Assembly: GCA_051877575.1 (NCBI GenBank)
Contig: JBJEJA010000009.1
Span: 1 to 58,723, forward strand
DNA: 58,723 nt
Origin: UBA2882 sp051877575
GTDB taxonomy: Bacteria; Bacillota; Clostridia; Lachnospirales; Lachnospiraceae
Direction of reading: 5' to 3'
How positions within the stretch are numbered: the stretch's first letter is position 1; each line of letters starts with the position of its first letter. The notes below the pieces were generated by a model, which did no database searches, was not told the DNA's origin, and worked only from the letters and a program-made list of their open reading frames with translations. The translations under genes and the position numbers were made by a program. This document shows positions 1 to 8,281 of this stretch, piece after piece.

Positions 1-55
1 TACCCGGGCATGTTCGGGACTTGCACCCGTTAGAGCGCGCCCATGGCGCGCAAAC
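1..55 (-). mobile_element. 5' end of a group IIC-type intron (runs off the window)
   Basis: Read on the minus strand from 55 downward, the sequence begins GTTTGCG, then CATGGGCGCGC, TCTAACGGGTGCAAGTCCCG and AACATGCCCGG. This order (GUGUG-like start, CAUGGG stem, then GGGUGnnAGUCCC) is that of the domain I 5' end of bacterial group IIC introns as I remember it from the Oceanobacillus iheyensis intron. It abuts the T-tract of the rplQ terminator, the usual target of class C introns. Domains V and VI and any reverse transcriptase lie outside the window. A tRNA was considered but does not fit. Confidence 0.72.
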
Positions 56-83
56 AAAAAAGACCACCGCCTAAGCGATGGTC
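56..83 (-). terminator. Intrinsic terminator of the ribosomal supercluster
   Basis: On the minus strand a 9-bp stem (GACCATCGC paired with GCGGTGGTC, one G-U pair, UUAG loop) is followed by six T residues. It lies about 40 bp after the rplQ stop and ends the long ribosomal transcript. Confidence 0.9.
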
Positions 84-122
84 TCCTGAAATGCTGTTTG
101 TTACTTTGAAAGGTATCTCAAA

Positions 123-659
123 TTAAACTAACTCAAGAACAACTTCCATTGCTGCATCACCTTTACGCTGACCGATCTTGATGATACGTGTGTAACCACC
201 TTTGCGGTCTGCATATTTGGGAGCAATCTCATCAAATAATTTTGCAGGAAGGTCAACTTCTTTTGTGTTTCTCTTTCTGCCTGCTGCTTCTGTAGGAACT
301 TCTGTTACAGGGTATAATACTCTTAACATCTGTCTTCTTGCATGCAGTCTGCTGGGTAAATCTTTCTTGATTTCTTTCTCGACTTCATCATAAACAGTTA
401 CTTTCTTACCGTCTACAACTTCTTTGACTCTCTTACCTTCAGCATCTTTTCTTGCAACTTTAGCTGTCACTTTTACAGTTTCATAGTTGTCTTTTTCTTT
501 TACAGCCAATGCGATTAAGCCTTCAGCAATCTTTCTAACTTCTTTTGCTCTTGCTTCTGTTGTAACGATCTTACCGTGATACAGTAAATTTGTTACCTGA
601 TTTCTTAATAATGCCTTTCTCTGGCTGCTTGTTCTGCCAAGTTTTCTGTACTTTGCCAT
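123..659 (-). CDS. rplQ: 50S ribosomal protein L17
   Basis: Large-subunit protein L17, which binds 23S rRNA near the exit tunnel. The N-terminus MAKYRKLGRTSSQRKALL is diagnostic. The start is the ATG at 659, behind GGAGG; an in-frame ATG five codons upstream has no such site. At 178 residues it is longer than the common 112-130 because of a charged insertion at about residues 60-105, before RLHARRQMLRVL, which I associate with Clostridia. It is the last gene of the alpha part of the cluster and is followed by a terminator. Confidence 0.96.
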   Translation of the reverse strand: MAKYRKLGRTSSQRKALLRNQVTNLLYHGKIVTTEARAKEVRKIAEGLIALAVKEKDNYETVKVTAKVARKDAEGKRVKEVVDGKKVTVYDEVEKEIKKDLPSRLHARRQMLRVLYPVTEVPTEAAGRKRNTKEVDLPAKLFDEIAPKYADRKGGYTRIIKIGQRKGDAAMEVVLELV

Positions 660-805
660 TTTTAAATCCTCCATTCATGGTTCCACCGGGCAACGCTCTT
701 CGGTCTTAGATACCCTGCGGTTTTGTTTGCCATTCATGAGTGTACACATAGACGCTCGTCGGTCTTACTCCATATGCCAATCATCTTTCTATTGTTTCTT
801 TTACA

Positions 806-1765
806 TTATTCCTCGCTGGAATTCAGCTCAAGTCCCAATTCTTTTAATTTTGCCAAAACTTCTTCCAAAGACTTGCGTCCGAGGTTACGAACCTTCATCA
901 TATCATCGGAAGTTTTGTTGGTTAATTCTTCTACCGTATTGATACCTGCTCTCTTTAAGCAGTTATAAGAACGAACGGATAACTCCAGTTCATCAATACT
1001 CATTTCCAGTACTTTCTCTTTCTCGTCATCTTCTTTTTCAATCATGACCTCTGCGCTCTTAGCGTTTTCGGAAAGATCGATAAAGAGTTTCAGATGCTCG
1101 CTGAGTACTTTTGCTGCCAGACTGACAGCTTCATCAGGTTCTAAAGTACCGTTTGTGTAAACATCTAATGTCAGTTTGTCAAAATCCGTAATCTGGCCTA
1201 CACGGGTATTTTCTACAGTCAGATTTACTCTTTCAACAGGTGTATAGATAGAATCAACAGCGATCACACCGATCGGTAAGTCCTCATGTTTATTCTTATC
1301 TGCACTTACATAACCTCTGCCTTTTGTAATGGTAATTTCCATATACAGCTTGCAGTCCTTACCGCCGCTTAATGTAGCGATAACCTGATCCTTATTGATG
1401 ATTTCGATATCGGAATCAACCTGAATGTCGGATGCTCTTACAACACCCTCTCCTTCATACTCGATGTATGCGGTCTTGGGCTCATTGGAACTGCTGGAGT
1501 TCTTGATCGCAAGACTCTTCAGATTCATAATGATTTCCGTTACATCTTCCTTTACACCCGGGATGGAACTGAATTCATGTAATACGCCTTCAATCTTAAC
1601 CTGGCTAACTGCTGCACCCGGTAAAGAGGAGAGCATAATTCTTCTTAAAGAATTACCAAGGGTAATACCATAGCCTCTCTCCAAAGGCTCAACAACGAAT
1701 CTTCCATATTTTTTATCTTCTGAGATTTCTGCAACTTCAATATTAGGTCTCTCAAAATCAAACAC
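806..1765 (-). CDS. rpoA: DNA-directed RNA polymerase subunit alpha
   Basis: Alpha subunit, 319 residues, scaffold of RNA polymerase assembly. The N-terminal domain (about 1-230) contains GNSLRRIMLSSLPG; a short linker leads to the C-terminal domain (about 250-315) with the helix-hairpin-helix region LKRAGINTVEEL and RNLGRKSLEEV that contacts UP elements and activators. Translation starts at GTG, eight bases after GGAGGG, with the conserved MFDFERP start. It lies between rpsD and rplQ, the usual alpha-operon order. The 146-bp spacer to rplQ contains an imperfect 59-nt duplication. Confidence 0.97.
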   Translation of the reverse strand: MFDFERPNIEVAEISEDKKYGRFVVEPLERGYGITLGNSLRRIMLSSLPGAAVSQVKIEGVLHEFSSIPGVKEDVTEIIMNLKSLAIKNSSSSNEPKTAYIEYEGEGVVRASDIQVDSDIEIINKDQVIATLSGGKDCKLYMEITITKGRGYVSADKNKHEDLPIGVIAVDSIYTPVERVNLTVENTRVGQITDFDKLTLDVYTNGTLEPDEAVSLAAKVLSEHLKLFIDLSENAKSAEVMIEKEDDEKEKVLEMSIDELELSVRSYNCLKRAGINTVEELTNKTSDDMMKVRNLGRKSLEEVLAKLKELGLELNSSEE

Positions 1766-1792
1766 TGCAATACCCTCCTTACAAACTGGTTA

Positions 1793-2386
1793 TTATTTGG
1801 AGTACAACTCGACGATAAGCATCTCGTTAACCGGAACATCAATCTGTTCTCTTGTAGGAAGTGCTTTTACAGTTCCTTTCAAGCCTTCTAAATCCTGGTC
1901 TAACCATTCAGGAACCAGTCTTCCGCCGGTTACTTCTACGATATCTTTATATCTCTGTAAGCTCTTAGATTTCTCTCTGACTTCGATTACATCTCCGGCT
2001 TTTACTAAATAAGACGGGATATTAACCTGTTTGCCGTTTACTAAAATATGTTTGTGATCAACAACCTGTCTTGCTTCTCTTCTTGTTCTTGCAAAACCAA
2101 GACGGAAAACTACGTTGTCCAGTCTGGACTCTAACATAGTCATTAAGTTCTCACCGGTCATGCCTTTCATTCTATCAGCTTTTTCGTAATAGTTTCTGAA
2201 AGGTTTTTCCAATACACCGTAGATGAATTTTGCTTTCTGTTTTTCTCTTAACTGTAAACCATACTCGCTCATTTTCTTTCCGGCTCTTAAGGATTTACGA
2301 TTGGATTTTTTGTCATATCCTAAATAAGTTGGATCTAAATCGAGAGATCTGCATCTCTTTAAAACAGGGACTCTGTTTACTGCCAT
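1793..2386 (-). CDS. rpsD: 30S ribosomal protein S4
   Basis: Primary 16S rRNA-binding protein S4, 197 residues. The S4 RNA-binding fold is clear in ESRLDNVVFRLGFARTRREA and DHKHILVNGKQVNIPSY. The N-terminus keeps RCRSLDLD but lacks a four-cysteine zinc cluster, so this is a zinc-independent form. S4 is the translational repressor of the alpha operon in E. coli; whether it regulates here is unknown. GGAGG precedes the ATG. A 140-bp spacer separates it from rpsK, with a small inverted repeat of AGTGCAT and ATGCACT close to the start. Confidence 0.96.
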   Translation of the reverse strand: MAVNRVPVLKRCRSLDLDPTYLGYDKKSNRKSLRAGKKMSEYGLQLREKQKAKFIYGVLEKPFRNYYEKADRMKGMTGENLMTMLESRLDNVVFRLGFARTRREARQVVDHKHILVNGKQVNIPSYLVKAGDVIEVREKSKSLQRYKDIVEVTGGRLVPEWLDQDLEGLKGTVKALPTREQIDVPVNEMLIVELYSK

Positions 2387-2526
2387 TTTTCTTTTCCTCC
2401 TACTATTGTTTACAGTGCATCATGCACTTTCTTCCAACATGCTTTCTTCATATTATAAAAATCAATACACAAATGTTCCGTATCCTAACATATACAGAAA
2501 ATTTGCAAACTGCGCCCTAATCGGAA

Positions 2527-2925
2527 TTAGACACGACGACGTTTGGGCGGGCGGCATCCGTTGTGAGGTACAGGAGTTACGTCTCTGATACTTGTAACTT
2601 CCAGACCGCAAGCCTGAAGTGCACGAATTGCTGCTTCACGTCCTGATCCGGGTCCTTTTACAAATACATCTACTGTCTTTAATCCATGTACTAATGCTGC
2701 CTTTGTTGCAGTCTCTGCTGCCATCTGTGCTGCATATGGAGTAGATTTCCTTGAACCTCTAAAACCAAGACCACCGGCACTTGCCCAGCTTAAAGCATTA
2801 CCTTCAGTATCTGTTAATGTAACGATTGTGTTATTAAAAGAAGACTGAATATGTGCCTGTCCGCGTTCAACGTTTTTCTTAACACGCTTTTTTGTAACTT
2901 TTTTAGTTGCTACTTTTTTAGCCAT
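2527..2925 (-). CDS. rpsK: 30S ribosomal protein S11
   Basis: Small-subunit platform protein S11, 132 residues, normal length. The body contains HIQSSFNNTIVTLTD, GFRGSRKSTPYAAQ, VKGPGSGREAAIRAL and the basic tail PHNGCRPPKRRRV, all typical of the family. The lysine-rich N-terminal stretch (about residues 3-18) binds RNA. It sits between rpsM and rpsD in the alpha part of the cluster, 34 bp after rpsM, and is almost certainly cotranscribed. Confidence 0.96.
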   Translation of the reverse strand: MAKKVATKKVTKKRVKKNVERGQAHIQSSFNNTIVTLTDTEGNALSWASAGGLGFRGSRKSTPYAAQMAAETATKAALVHGLKTVDVFVKGPGSGREAAIRALQACGLEVTSIRDVTPVPHNGCRPPKRRRV

Positions 2926-2959
2926 TTTTAAACTAACCTACTTTCTTCAATATGCTTGA

Positions 2960-3328
2960 TTATTTCTTCTTATTTGCTACAGTTCTCTTAGGACCTTTTC
3001 TGGTTCTTGCATTTGTTTTGGTCTTCTGACCACGAACCGGAAGTCCTTTTCTGTGACGGATTCCTCTATAGCATCCGATTTCCTGTAATCTCTTGATGTT
3101 CAAAGCGATTTCTCTTCTCAAATCACCTTCTACTGTCTGAGTAGCATCGATTACTTCACTGATTCTCTTTACTTCTTCGTCTGTTAAATCCCTGCAACGT
3201 GTGTCGGGATTTACTTTTGCTTCTGCTAAAATACGGTTGGAACTTGCTCTACCAATTCCGTAGATATAAGTAAGACCGATTTCAACACGTTTGTCTCTTG
3301 GTAAGTCAACACCTGCAATACGAGCCAT
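2960..3328 (-). CDS. rpsM: 30S ribosomal protein S13
   Basis: Small-subunit head protein S13, 122 residues, which contacts tRNA and forms bridges to the 50S subunit. Recognised from MARIAGVDLPRDKRVEIGLT, YIYGIGR, the helix-two-turn-helix region and the basic tail GQKTKTNARTRKGPKRTV. GGAGGAATTTTTAAA precedes the ATG. A 240-bp gap rich in hairpins separates it from rpmJ, so this may be the first gene of a separately controlled alpha unit. Confidence 0.96.
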   Translation of the reverse strand: MARIAGVDLPRDKRVEIGLTYIYGIGRASSNRILAEAKVNPDTRCRDLTDEEVKRISEVIDATQTVEGDLRREIALNIKRLQEIGCYRGIRHRKGLPVRGQKTKTNARTRKGPKRTVANKKK

Positions 3329-3347
3329 TTTAAAAATTCCTCCATTT

Positions 3348-3569
3348 GTTTAAATAGTTACTAATTGATTGGGGGATGTTTTCATCCCCAACCGGGTATC
3401 TACCCGATCTTTCCGATACTAAAGATTGTCTTCTCGGTATCAATAAGTAATCTCCCGTAGGCTCATCTACGTTCAATTATCTTAAACAGCACACCCTGAT
3501 GACGGCAGGATATGCCTCAGCCGCTTTTCGATCCGATAAAGCTTCCACTTCTGGTCTGTTGATTGTGGA
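3348..3569 (-). other. Hairpin-rich spacer between rpmJ and rpsM (possible alpha-unit leader)
   Basis: About 220 bases without a gene. Stems seen include GGGGATG with CATCCCC (3372-3389), CGGGT with ACCCG (3393-3406), GATAC with GTATC (3415-3441) and CGTAG with CTACG (3456-3471). No clear sigma-A promoter was found. In E. coli the corresponding site carries the S4-binding pseudoknot; any such function here is inference. Confidence 0.45.
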
Positions 3570-3683
3570 TTATCCCTGTACCTGTTTGTGCTTGGGATTT
3601 TCACAGATTACTCTGATTTTCCCTTTTCTTTTAATTACTTTGCATTTTTCGCAAATTGGTTTTACTGATGATCTAACTTTCAC
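3570..3683 (-). CDS. rpmJ: 50S ribosomal protein L36
   Basis: A 37-residue zinc-binding L36, found by translating the gap. The product starts MKVRSSVKPICEKCKVIKR and ends NPKHKQVQG; the C-x2-C at residues 11-14, a further Cys and the final His form the zinc ribbon. The start is GTG at 3683, six bases after GGAGGG. It lies between infA and rpsM, as is usual in Firmicutes. Presence of the Cys-containing form indicates the zinc-dependent paralog. Confidence 0.95.
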   Translation of the reverse strand: MKVRSSVKPICEKCKVIKRKGKIRVICENPKHKQVQG

Positions 3684-3786
3684 GTTAAACCCTCCTTTCA
3701 CAAAAAGACCGTTTTACATTATAGCATAAGGGTATTTTAATTGCAATCCCTTTTCTTCATTATATTTGCAACATTTTCCAAGTGCT

Positions 3787-4005
3787 TTATTTATCTCTCC
3801 AAATGATCCTTCCTTTTGACAGGTCATAGGGAGATAATTCCAATGTTACCTTGTCTCCGGGAAGGATACGGATAAAATTCTGTCTCAGCTTTCCGCTGAT
3901 GTGGGCCAAAACTCTGTGTCCGTTTTCCAATTCCACCTGAAACATGGTGTTGGGTAACTTTTCAACTACTGTTCCTTCAATTTCGATTACATCTGCTTTT
4001 GACAT
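3787..4005 (-). CDS. infA: Translation initiation factor IF-1
   Basis: IF-1, 72 residues, an OB-fold protein that occupies the ribosomal A site during initiation. MSKADVIEIEGTVVEKLPN, MFQVELENGHRVLAHISGK and the end GRIIWRDK are typical. An in-frame ATG eight codons upstream exists, but the ATG at 4005 is placed six bases after GGAGG and gives the family length. It starts one base after the KOW gene ends, so the two are translationally close. Confidence 0.96.
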   Translation of the reverse strand: MSKADVIEIEGTVVEKLPNTMFQVELENGHRVLAHISGKLRQNFIRILPGDKVTLELSPYDLSKGRIIWRDK

Positions 4006-4006
4006 A

Positions 4007-4282
4007 TCATACCTCCGTCTTTTTGACATGCATCTTATAAAGTTTCATGATTCTTTTAATTTCGTGGTCGTAAATCCTTTCACCCGTTCTGAGCTTTTTT
4101 CCCGTTTCCCCGGTATCAAAGCTCTTGTTGACCGCCACATGCTTTCGGAACTTTCTTTTGGGTTTTTCCAAAAGCTTCAGACTGCCGTCACACAAATATA
4201 CATATTCAGCATCTTCTTTTACAATGACATATGCATTTCCTTTATCATGCCCTGCCATTGATACCGCAATATTTCCGATCAT
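4007..4282 (-). CDS. KOW-domain RNA-binding protein (L14e/L27e-like)
   Basis: A 91-residue basic protein. The N-terminal KOW-type segment (about 1-40, MIGNIAVSMAGHDKGNAYVI and YLCDGSLKLLEKPKRK) resembles eukaryotic and archaeal L14e/L27e domains. Family members are found between map and infA in many Clostridia and are annotated only as RNA-binding. A role in ribosome function is inferred from place and domain. The stop is one base before infA, and map ends 10 bp upstream, so it belongs to the same transcript. Confidence 0.85.
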   Translation of the reverse strand: MIGNIAVSMAGHDKGNAYVIVKEDAEYVYLCDGSLKLLEKPKRKFRKHVAVNKSFDTGETGKKLRTGERIYDHEIKRIMKLYKMHVKKTEV

Positions 4283-4292
4283 CTTGTTTCCT

Positions 4293-5048
4293 CTATATTA
4301 ATGTCAGGATTTCCGGTTCACCATCCGGTGTGATTAGAATTGTATTCTCATAATGTGCGGAAAGACTGCCGTCCGCAGAAACCACGGTCCAGTCATCATC
4401 CAGCCATTCCACATCGCCCGTTCCCATATTGATCATGGGCTCAATGGCAAAAGTCATACCCGCACAAAGCTTCAATCCTCTTCTTTTCTGTGCAAAATTG
4501 GGTATCTGCGGATCCTCATGCAAATGATTGCCGATCCCGTGTCCCACCAGATCTCTGACAATACCGTAGCCGAACCGGCTGATATAAGCATCAATGGCAT
4601 TGGAAATATCAAATAAATGATTCCCATCTTTTGCCATTTTTATTCCTTCAAAGAAACTTTGCTTTGTCCGCTCAATCAGCAGCTTTGCATCCTCGCTGAT
4701 CTCACCCACACCGAAAGTCCTGGCCATATCCGAATGAAAGCCCTTATAAATCAGACCGGCATCCAGGCTGACAATATCACCTTCCTGTAAGATCCGATCC
4801 CTTCTGGGAATGCCATGCACAACCTCATCATTTACCGAAACACAGATAGAAGCAGGATATCCCTGATAATGGAGAAAATTCGGAACACATCCGTGTTTTC
4901 TGATCAGCTTATCTCCCAGATCGTTAATATCCATAGTGGACATCCCCGGTTCAATCGATATTTCCATCTGATGAAATACATCCGCAAGCAGCTTGCAGGA
5001 TTCTCTCATTAAGTCAATTTCCCTTGCAGATTTAATTGAAACAGCCAT
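4293..5048 (-). CDS. map: Type I methionine aminopeptidase
   Basis: Removes the initiator methionine from new proteins. The 251-residue chain is a pita-bread-fold peptidase. Metal ligands are in the expected motifs: DAGLIYKGFHSDMART (two Asp), GHGIGNHLHEDP (His), FAIEPM (Glu) and a final Glu near YENTILITPDGEPE. There is no N-terminal SH3/zinc extension, so it is the short Ia form. It begins two bases after adk ends and is cotranscribed with secY and adk, as in many Firmicutes. Confidence 0.96.
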   Translation of the reverse strand: MAVSIKSAREIDLMRESCKLLADVFHQMEISIEPGMSTMDINDLGDKLIRKHGCVPNFLHYQGYPASICVSVNDEVVHGIPRRDRILQEGDIVSLDAGLIYKGFHSDMARTFGVGEISEDAKLLIERTKQSFFEGIKMAKDGNHLFDISNAIDAYISRFGYGIVRDLVGHGIGNHLHEDPQIPNFAQKRRGLKLCAGMTFAIEPMINMGTGDVEWLDDDWTVVSADGSLSAHYENTILITPDGEPEILTLI

Positions 5049-5050
5049 TT

Positions 5051-5695
5051 TTACTCTCCTAAAATGTCTACGATTGCAGCAAATACATCATTCATATCCA
5101 CTGTACCGTCCACACTTCTCAGCACGCCCTTTTTCTCATAAAACTCAATCAAAGGCTGTGTCTGTTCATGATATACGTTTAAACGATTTTTTACGGTTTC
5201 CGGCTTATCGTCATCTCTTAAGATCAGCTCTTTACCGCATCTATCACAAATCCCCTCTTTTTTGGGAGGAACGTGTTCAATATGATAGGTTGCACCACAG
5301 GCAAGGCAGGCTCTTCTTCCGCCCATTCTTCTGACGATGTTCTCGTCGGGCACATCCACATTGATTGCATAATCAATTTTATCTCCCAGCTTATTCAACG
5401 CATCATCCAGCACATTTGCCTGCGGAATTGTTCTGGGGAAACCATCCAATACATAACCGTTTTTACAGTCATCCTGTGCCACACGGTCCAACAGGATCTT
5501 AACTGTCAGTTCATCGGGAACCAGAAGCCCCTGATCCATATATTTCTTTGCTTCCATACCGAGTTCTGTACCATTTTTGATATTTGCCCTGAAAATATCC
5601 CCTGTGGAAATATGGGGAATACCGTATTTATCGGCAATCATTTTAGCCTGTGTGCCTTTTCCCGCTCCGGGAGCACCCAACATAATAATTTTCAT
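5051..5695 (-). CDS. adk: Adenylate kinase (zinc-lid type)
   Basis: Converts ATP and AMP to two ADP. P-loop GAPGAGKGTQ at residues 7-16, NMP-binding region at 30-60, DGFPRT at about 84-89. The LID carries two C-x2-C pairs (CLACG and CDRCG), indicating a structural zinc as in Gram-positive enzymes. The ATG at 5695 follows GGAGG; an upstream in-frame ATG adding ten residues is unlikely. Final length 214. It lies between secY and map. Confidence 0.96.
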   Translation of the reverse strand: MKIIMLGAPGAGKGTQAKMIADKYGIPHISTGDIFRANIKNGTELGMEAKKYMDQGLLVPDELTVKILLDRVAQDDCKNGYVLDGFPRTIPQANVLDDALNKLGDKIDYAINVDVPDENIVRRMGGRRACLACGATYHIEHVPPKKEGICDRCGKELILRDDDKPETVKNRLNVYHEQTQPLIEFYEKKGVLRSVDGTVDMNDVFAAIVDILGE

Positions 5696-5773
5696 AATAA
5701 ACCTCCGAGCGTATATGCAATTCATGGGACAAAGCGGAATCCGCCTGTCCCAGAATGCACATGTTTTTAAATT

Positions 5774-7093
5774 CTAGTCATTTAAAAAACCTTTATAATT
5801 TCTTACCAGCAATAAGGACTCAATCTGTTTTACCGTCTCCAGGATAACACTGACGATAATGATCAGACTTGTTCCTCCGAAAGAAACATTTGCACCGAAT
5901 ACACCGTTAAAGATGTAAGGGATTACCGCAACGATAATCAATCCGCATGCTCCGATAAAAATAATATAGGTAAGAATTTTGCTTAAATATTCTGTGGTAG
6001 GTTTTCCCGGTCTGACACCCGGAATAAAACCGCCCTGTTTCTTGATGTTATTGGAAACATCAAGCGGATTAAAAGTAAGTGAAGTATAGAAGTAAGCAAA
6101 AAATACAACTAAAATCACATATACCAAAAGTCCGATGGAATACTGCGGCGTACTTGGTTTACACCAGTTATTGGAATTCAGATACTTTAAGATCTCTGAC
6201 CATACACCGGTTCCGTTATAATGCAACAACTGACAAATAACAATCGGAAATTCCATCAGCGATGAAGCGAAGATAATCGGAATAACTCCTGCGGTATTGA
6301 CTTTCAACGGGATATTCTGGCTCTGGCCTCCCACACTGCGTCTGCCCTGAATCTTCTTTGCATACTGCACGGGAATGTTTCTTACACCACCGTTTAAAAT
6401 AACAACGATCACTACCATGGCAATTACAATTGCGATAATTACCACTGCCGCTACCACACCGAGTGCGATGGTATCCGCTCCTTTTACGAACTGATCATAC
6501 AAATTCGCAAAATCCTGTGGCAGTCTTGAAATAATGTTAATTACCAATACAATGGAGATACCGTTTCCGACACCTTTTTCCGTAATTCTTTCGCCGACCC
6601 ACATCAGGAATGCACTACCCGCCGTCAATGATACGATGATGACAATATAATCCAAAACAATAATGTCTCCGGCCAACAATCCCTGATTTCCGAAACCGAT
6701 CGCAACTGCAGAAGATTCGATCAATGCAAGCCCAACCGTCACATAACGGGTAATTGCCGCAATTTTTTTACGTCCGTCTTCACCGTCTCTCTGCATCTCT
6801 TCCAACTTGGGAATAGCGATGGTAAGCAGCTGCATAATAATGGATGATGTAATATATGGTGTAATATTCAATGCAAGCACTGACATATTCAGGAATGAAC
6901 CACCTGTGAATGCATCAAGAAATCCCCATGTACCGCCGGTCTGCTGTTCAAACCACTGGGAGAAGAACTCCCTGTTTACACCCGGAACGGGAAGCGTGCA
7001 TCCGATACGGATGACCAGCATCATTGCGAATGTAAACAAGAGTCTGTTTCTGACTTCTTTCACTTTAAAGGCATTTTTTAAGGTTTCTAACAT
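5774..7093 (-). CDS. secY: Protein translocase subunit SecY
   Basis: Central channel of the Sec translocon, 439 residues with ten predicted membrane helices. MLETLKNAFKVKEVRNRLLF at the start, the plug region after GVNREFF, GMVVIVVILNGG-like helices and the cytoplasmic loop IPVQYAKKIQGRRSVGGQ are characteristic, as is GKPTTEYLSKIL in the C-terminal cytosolic loop. Its ATG overlaps the rplO stop by one base, implying translational coupling. About 78 bp separate it from adk. Confidence 0.96.
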   Translation of the reverse strand: MLETLKNAFKVKEVRNRLLFTFAMMLVIRIGCTLPVPGVNREFFSQWFEQQTGGTWGFLDAFTGGSFLNMSVLALNITPYITSSIIMQLLTIAIPKLEEMQRDGEDGRKKIAAITRYVTVGLALIESSAVAIGFGNQGLLAGDIIVLDYIVIIVSLTAGSAFLMWVGERITEKGVGNGISIVLVINIISRLPQDFANLYDQFVKGADTIALGVVAAVVIIAIVIAMVVIVVILNGGVRNIPVQYAKKIQGRRSVGGQSQNIPLKVNTAGVIPIIFASSLMEFPIVICQLLHYNGTGVWSEILKYLNSNNWCKPSTPQYSIGLLVYVILVVFFAYFYTSLTFNPLDVSNNIKKQGGFIPGVRPGKPTTEYLSKILTYIIFIGACGLIIVAVIPYIFNGVFGANVSFGGTSLIIIVSVILETVKQIESLLLVRNYKGFLND

Positions 7094-7533
7094 TAGATCA
7101 CCTCTGCTGTTCCACCAACTGCTTCAATTTTTTCTTTAGCGGATGCACTGAAAGCATCAACTTTAACTGTAAGCTTTTTGGTAAGTTCTCCGTTTCCGAG
7201 GATCTTAACACCATCTCTGGGGTTTTTGATAACGCCTGCATTTAATAATGCTTCTACATCTACTGTAGCGCCGTCATCAAATCTTTCCAATGCTGTTACG
7301 TTAATGCTAACGATATCTTTTGAATTTCTATTTTTGAATCCTCTCTTGGGAATTCTTCTGTATAAAGGCATCTGTCCACCTTCGAAGCCGACTCTGGGCG
7401 CTCCGGAACGAGCTTTCTGTCCTTTGTGGCCTTTACCGGCGGTTTTGCCGTTACCTGATCCGTGTCCACGGCCTCTTCTAAAATTATCACTGTGTTTAGA
7501 ACCTTCAGCAGGTCTTAAATTTGATAATTCCAT
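7093..7533 (-). CDS. rplO: 50S ribosomal protein L15
   Basis: L15, 146 residues, a late-assembly 23S rRNA-binding protein. The long basic glycine-rich N-terminal extension (GRGHGSGNGKTAGKGHKGQK, about 22-41) and GFEGGQMPLYRRIPKRGFKN are diagnostic. GGAGGTGCGATC precedes the ATG. It is followed by secY with a one-base stop/start overlap, and preceded by rpmD with a 22-bp gap. Confidence 0.96.
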   Translation of the reverse strand: MELSNLRPAEGSKHSDNFRRGRGHGSGNGKTAGKGHKGQKARSGAPRVGFEGGQMPLYRRIPKRGFKNRNSKDIVSINVTALERFDDGATVDVEALLNAGVIKNPRDGVKILGNGELTKKLTVKVDAFSASAKEKIEAVGGTAEVI

Positions 7534-7555
7534 GATCGCACCTCCTTAACCTGAT

Positions 7556-7741
7556 TTATGCTTCTTCAACTTTTACTAAATGTTTCACCTGGTTGATCAT
7601 GCCTCTGGTTGCATCATTATCAGGTAATTCTACAGTCTTGTTTAATTTCTTTAAACCCAAAGCGGCAACTGTTGCTCTGTGTTTGGGAATAGCGCCGATT
7701 GTAGATTTTACTAAAGTTACTTTTACTTTCTTGTCTGCCAT
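7556..7741 (-). CDS. rpmD: 50S ribosomal protein L30
   Basis: L30, 61 residues, the normal length. MADKKVKVTLVKSTIGAIPK and HRATVAALGLKKLN show the family. The ATG at 7741 follows GGAGG by nine bases; an in-frame upstream start would lie inside the end of rpsE. It lies between rpsE and rplO as in other spc operons. Confidence 0.95.
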   Translation of the reverse strand: MADKKVKVTLVKSTIGAIPKHRATVAALGLKKLNKTVELPDNDATRGMINQVKHLVKVEEA

Positions 7742-7754
7742 TTTTATTTCCTCC

Positions 7755-8264
7755 TTAAGCCATGACATCGCTTACTGCTTTACCGCGGTTCTTAGCTACT
7801 TCTTCAGGAGTCTTTAACTGGCTTAATCCTTCAATAGTTGCAAGAACTACGTTCTGCTTATTGTTGGAACCCAAAGATTTTGTACGGATGTTTTTGATGC
7901 CTGCGAGCTCGCATACGCTACGGGCAGGGCCGCCGGCGATAACACCGGTACCTTCGGGAGCTCTCTTCAAAAGTACGCTTGCGCTTCCGAATTTTCCGTA
8001 AATATCATGTGTAATACTATTGTTTTCATCTAAAGCAACGCTGACAAGTCTCTTTGTAGCATCTTCTTTTCCTTTACGGATTGCTTCCGGAATTTCAGTA
8101 GCTTTTCCAAGACCTGCACCAACATGACCGTTACCGTCGCCTACAACAACCAGTGCTGTAAAACGCATGTTACGACCACCCTTAACAACCTTTGTTACAC
8201 GCTTAATGGAAACAACTTTTTCAGTAAGTTCCATATTACTTGTGTCTATGATTGAACGTTTCAT
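7755..8264 (-). CDS. rpsE: 30S ribosomal protein S5
   Basis: S5, 169 residues, involved in mRNA entry and decoding fidelity. The double-stranded RNA-binding-like N-terminal domain contains RVTKVVKGGRNMRFTALVVV and GNGHVGAGLGKATEIPEAI; the C-terminal domain contains APEGTGVIAGGPARSVCELA and LGSNNKQNVV. Length and order (after rplR, before rpmD) are normal. Confidence 0.96.
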   Translation of the reverse strand: MKRSIIDTSNMELTEKVVSIKRVTKVVKGGRNMRFTALVVVGDGNGHVGAGLGKATEIPEAIRKGKEDATKRLVSVALDENNSITHDIYGKFGSASVLLKRAPEGTGVIAGGPARSVCELAGIKNIRTKSLGSNNKQNVVLATIEGLSQLKTPEEVAKNRGKAVSDVMA

Positions 8265-8281
8265 GTGTCTTTTCTCCCTTC

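Noticed and set aside
1..55. tRNA gene, because of GGTGCAAGTCC resembling a T-loop
   Set aside because: No acceptor stem, anticodon arm or TTC-type loop fits, whereas the order of segments matches a group IIC intron 5' end next to a terminator.
2440..2455. Internal promoter before rpsD with TATAAT
   Set aside because: A perfect -10 exists in the rpsK-rpsD spacer, but no -35 lies at 16-18 bp and the operon context explains expression.
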